Source: Curvularia sp. ZM96
Taxonomy: Eukaryota; Ascomycota; Dothideomycetes; Pleosporales; Pleosporaceae
Assembly: GCA_022457065.1 (NCBI GenBank)
Contig: JAJGBQ010000003.1
Location: 2,914,001-2,978,000 of the forward strand
Length of the DNA stretch: 64,000 nucleotides
Direction of reading: 5' to 3'
The notes beneath the pieces are model-generated. The model ran no database searches, had not been told where the DNA came from, and was given only the letters and a program-made list of their open reading frames with translations. Positions 63,726-64,000 of the stretch are shown in pieces; within the stretch, counting starts at the first letter, position 1, and every line of letters starts with the position of its first letter. The translations under genes and the position numbers were made by a program.

Positions 63726-64000
63726 AGTGAGCTATCGAGAGTTGAGAGTTGTAGGTGATGCTTTGAGTGGAGGATGTGAGGTGGATGAAAGTCTGAGAAG
63801 AGTGGTGGTGGGTTGGAGCGATGTCCCGAGCTTTATGTTTGGTCGCGATGACGTTTGTTGTGGAGGGTGAAGGAAAGTGCAGGTGCAGCAGAGGGATGGG
63901 ACAACAAACAGCTGCGCTTGCTACAAATGCTCAATGCATGAGATTTATCCTGACAGCACCAATTTCCGGAGAAGCATTATCTATTTAGATGGTATAAAGA
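63726..64000 (-). promoter_or_regulatory. Upstream region of the SMP gene (window edge)
   Basis: The 5' flank of the minus-strand SMP gene. No motif is assigned, and the region continues past the window. Confidence 0.45.

Noticed and set aside
1..64000. Transposons, RIP-mutated repeats, CRISPR, rRNA or a secondary-metabolite cluster
   Set aside because: No terminal repeats, transposase or reverse-transcriptase motifs, AT-rich RIP blocks, 5S/rDNA text or biosynthetic core enzymes were seen on reading.

Overview
The window is nuclear DNA of a filamentous ascomycete. It shows short introns (mostly 47-100 bp) with GT..AG borders and CTAAC/CTGAC-like branch sites, densely packed single-copy eukaryotic genes on both strands, and orthologues of standard yeast housekeeping proteins. 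The gene flavour (an uncharacterised 'RLPRELRDQIY' protein, a DUF2985 membrane protein, a seed-maturation/LEA-type protein, a GT8 enzyme) suggests Dothideomycetes, probably Pleosporales. That placement is inference; no marker gene was compared. I see no transposon, rRNA, CRISPR array or obvious secondary-metabolite cluster.

Left part (1-24 kb): a CCAAT-binding histone-fold subunit (hapC); a head-to-head pair, palmitoyltransferase pfa4 and mannosyltransferase alg12; translation factor tma22; the intronless 6.6-kb spliceosomal helicase brr2; a GT8 glycosyltransferase; an intron-containing tRNA-Ala(UGC); an Env7/STK16-type kinase; an NTF2-like protein with a long disordered tail; and an uncharacterised F-box-like protein on the minus strand.

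Middle (24-38 kb): a 4.1-kb gene-free stretch, probably the regulatory region and long leader of an Esc1-type bHLH factor, then a DUF2985 membrane protein, a DHH-type exopolyphosphatase, a Borealin/Nbl1-type protein and proteasome subunit rpn10.

Right part (39-64 kb): TRAPP subunit trs23, a protein with two E2 (UBC) folds in one chain, sterol dehydrogenase erg26, the HECT-like E2-binding protein ipa1/UBE3D, a C2H2 transcription factor, an orphan hypothetical gene with no visible start, an MFS transporter, the nucleolin-like protein nsr1/gar2, glucosyltransferase alg6, copper chaperone cox17, RanGAP rna1 and an SMP/LEA-type protein.

Most genes are independent housekeeping units. Loose functional groupings are N-glycan assembly (alg12, alg6), ubiquitin/proteasome (rpn10, the tandem-UBC gene and ipa1 within 8 kb), and RNA/ribosome biology (brr2, tma22, nsr1, tRNA-Ala). 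All exon borders were placed by eye from splice consensus, reading frame and family knowledge. Spliced lengths quoted were computed from those borders.
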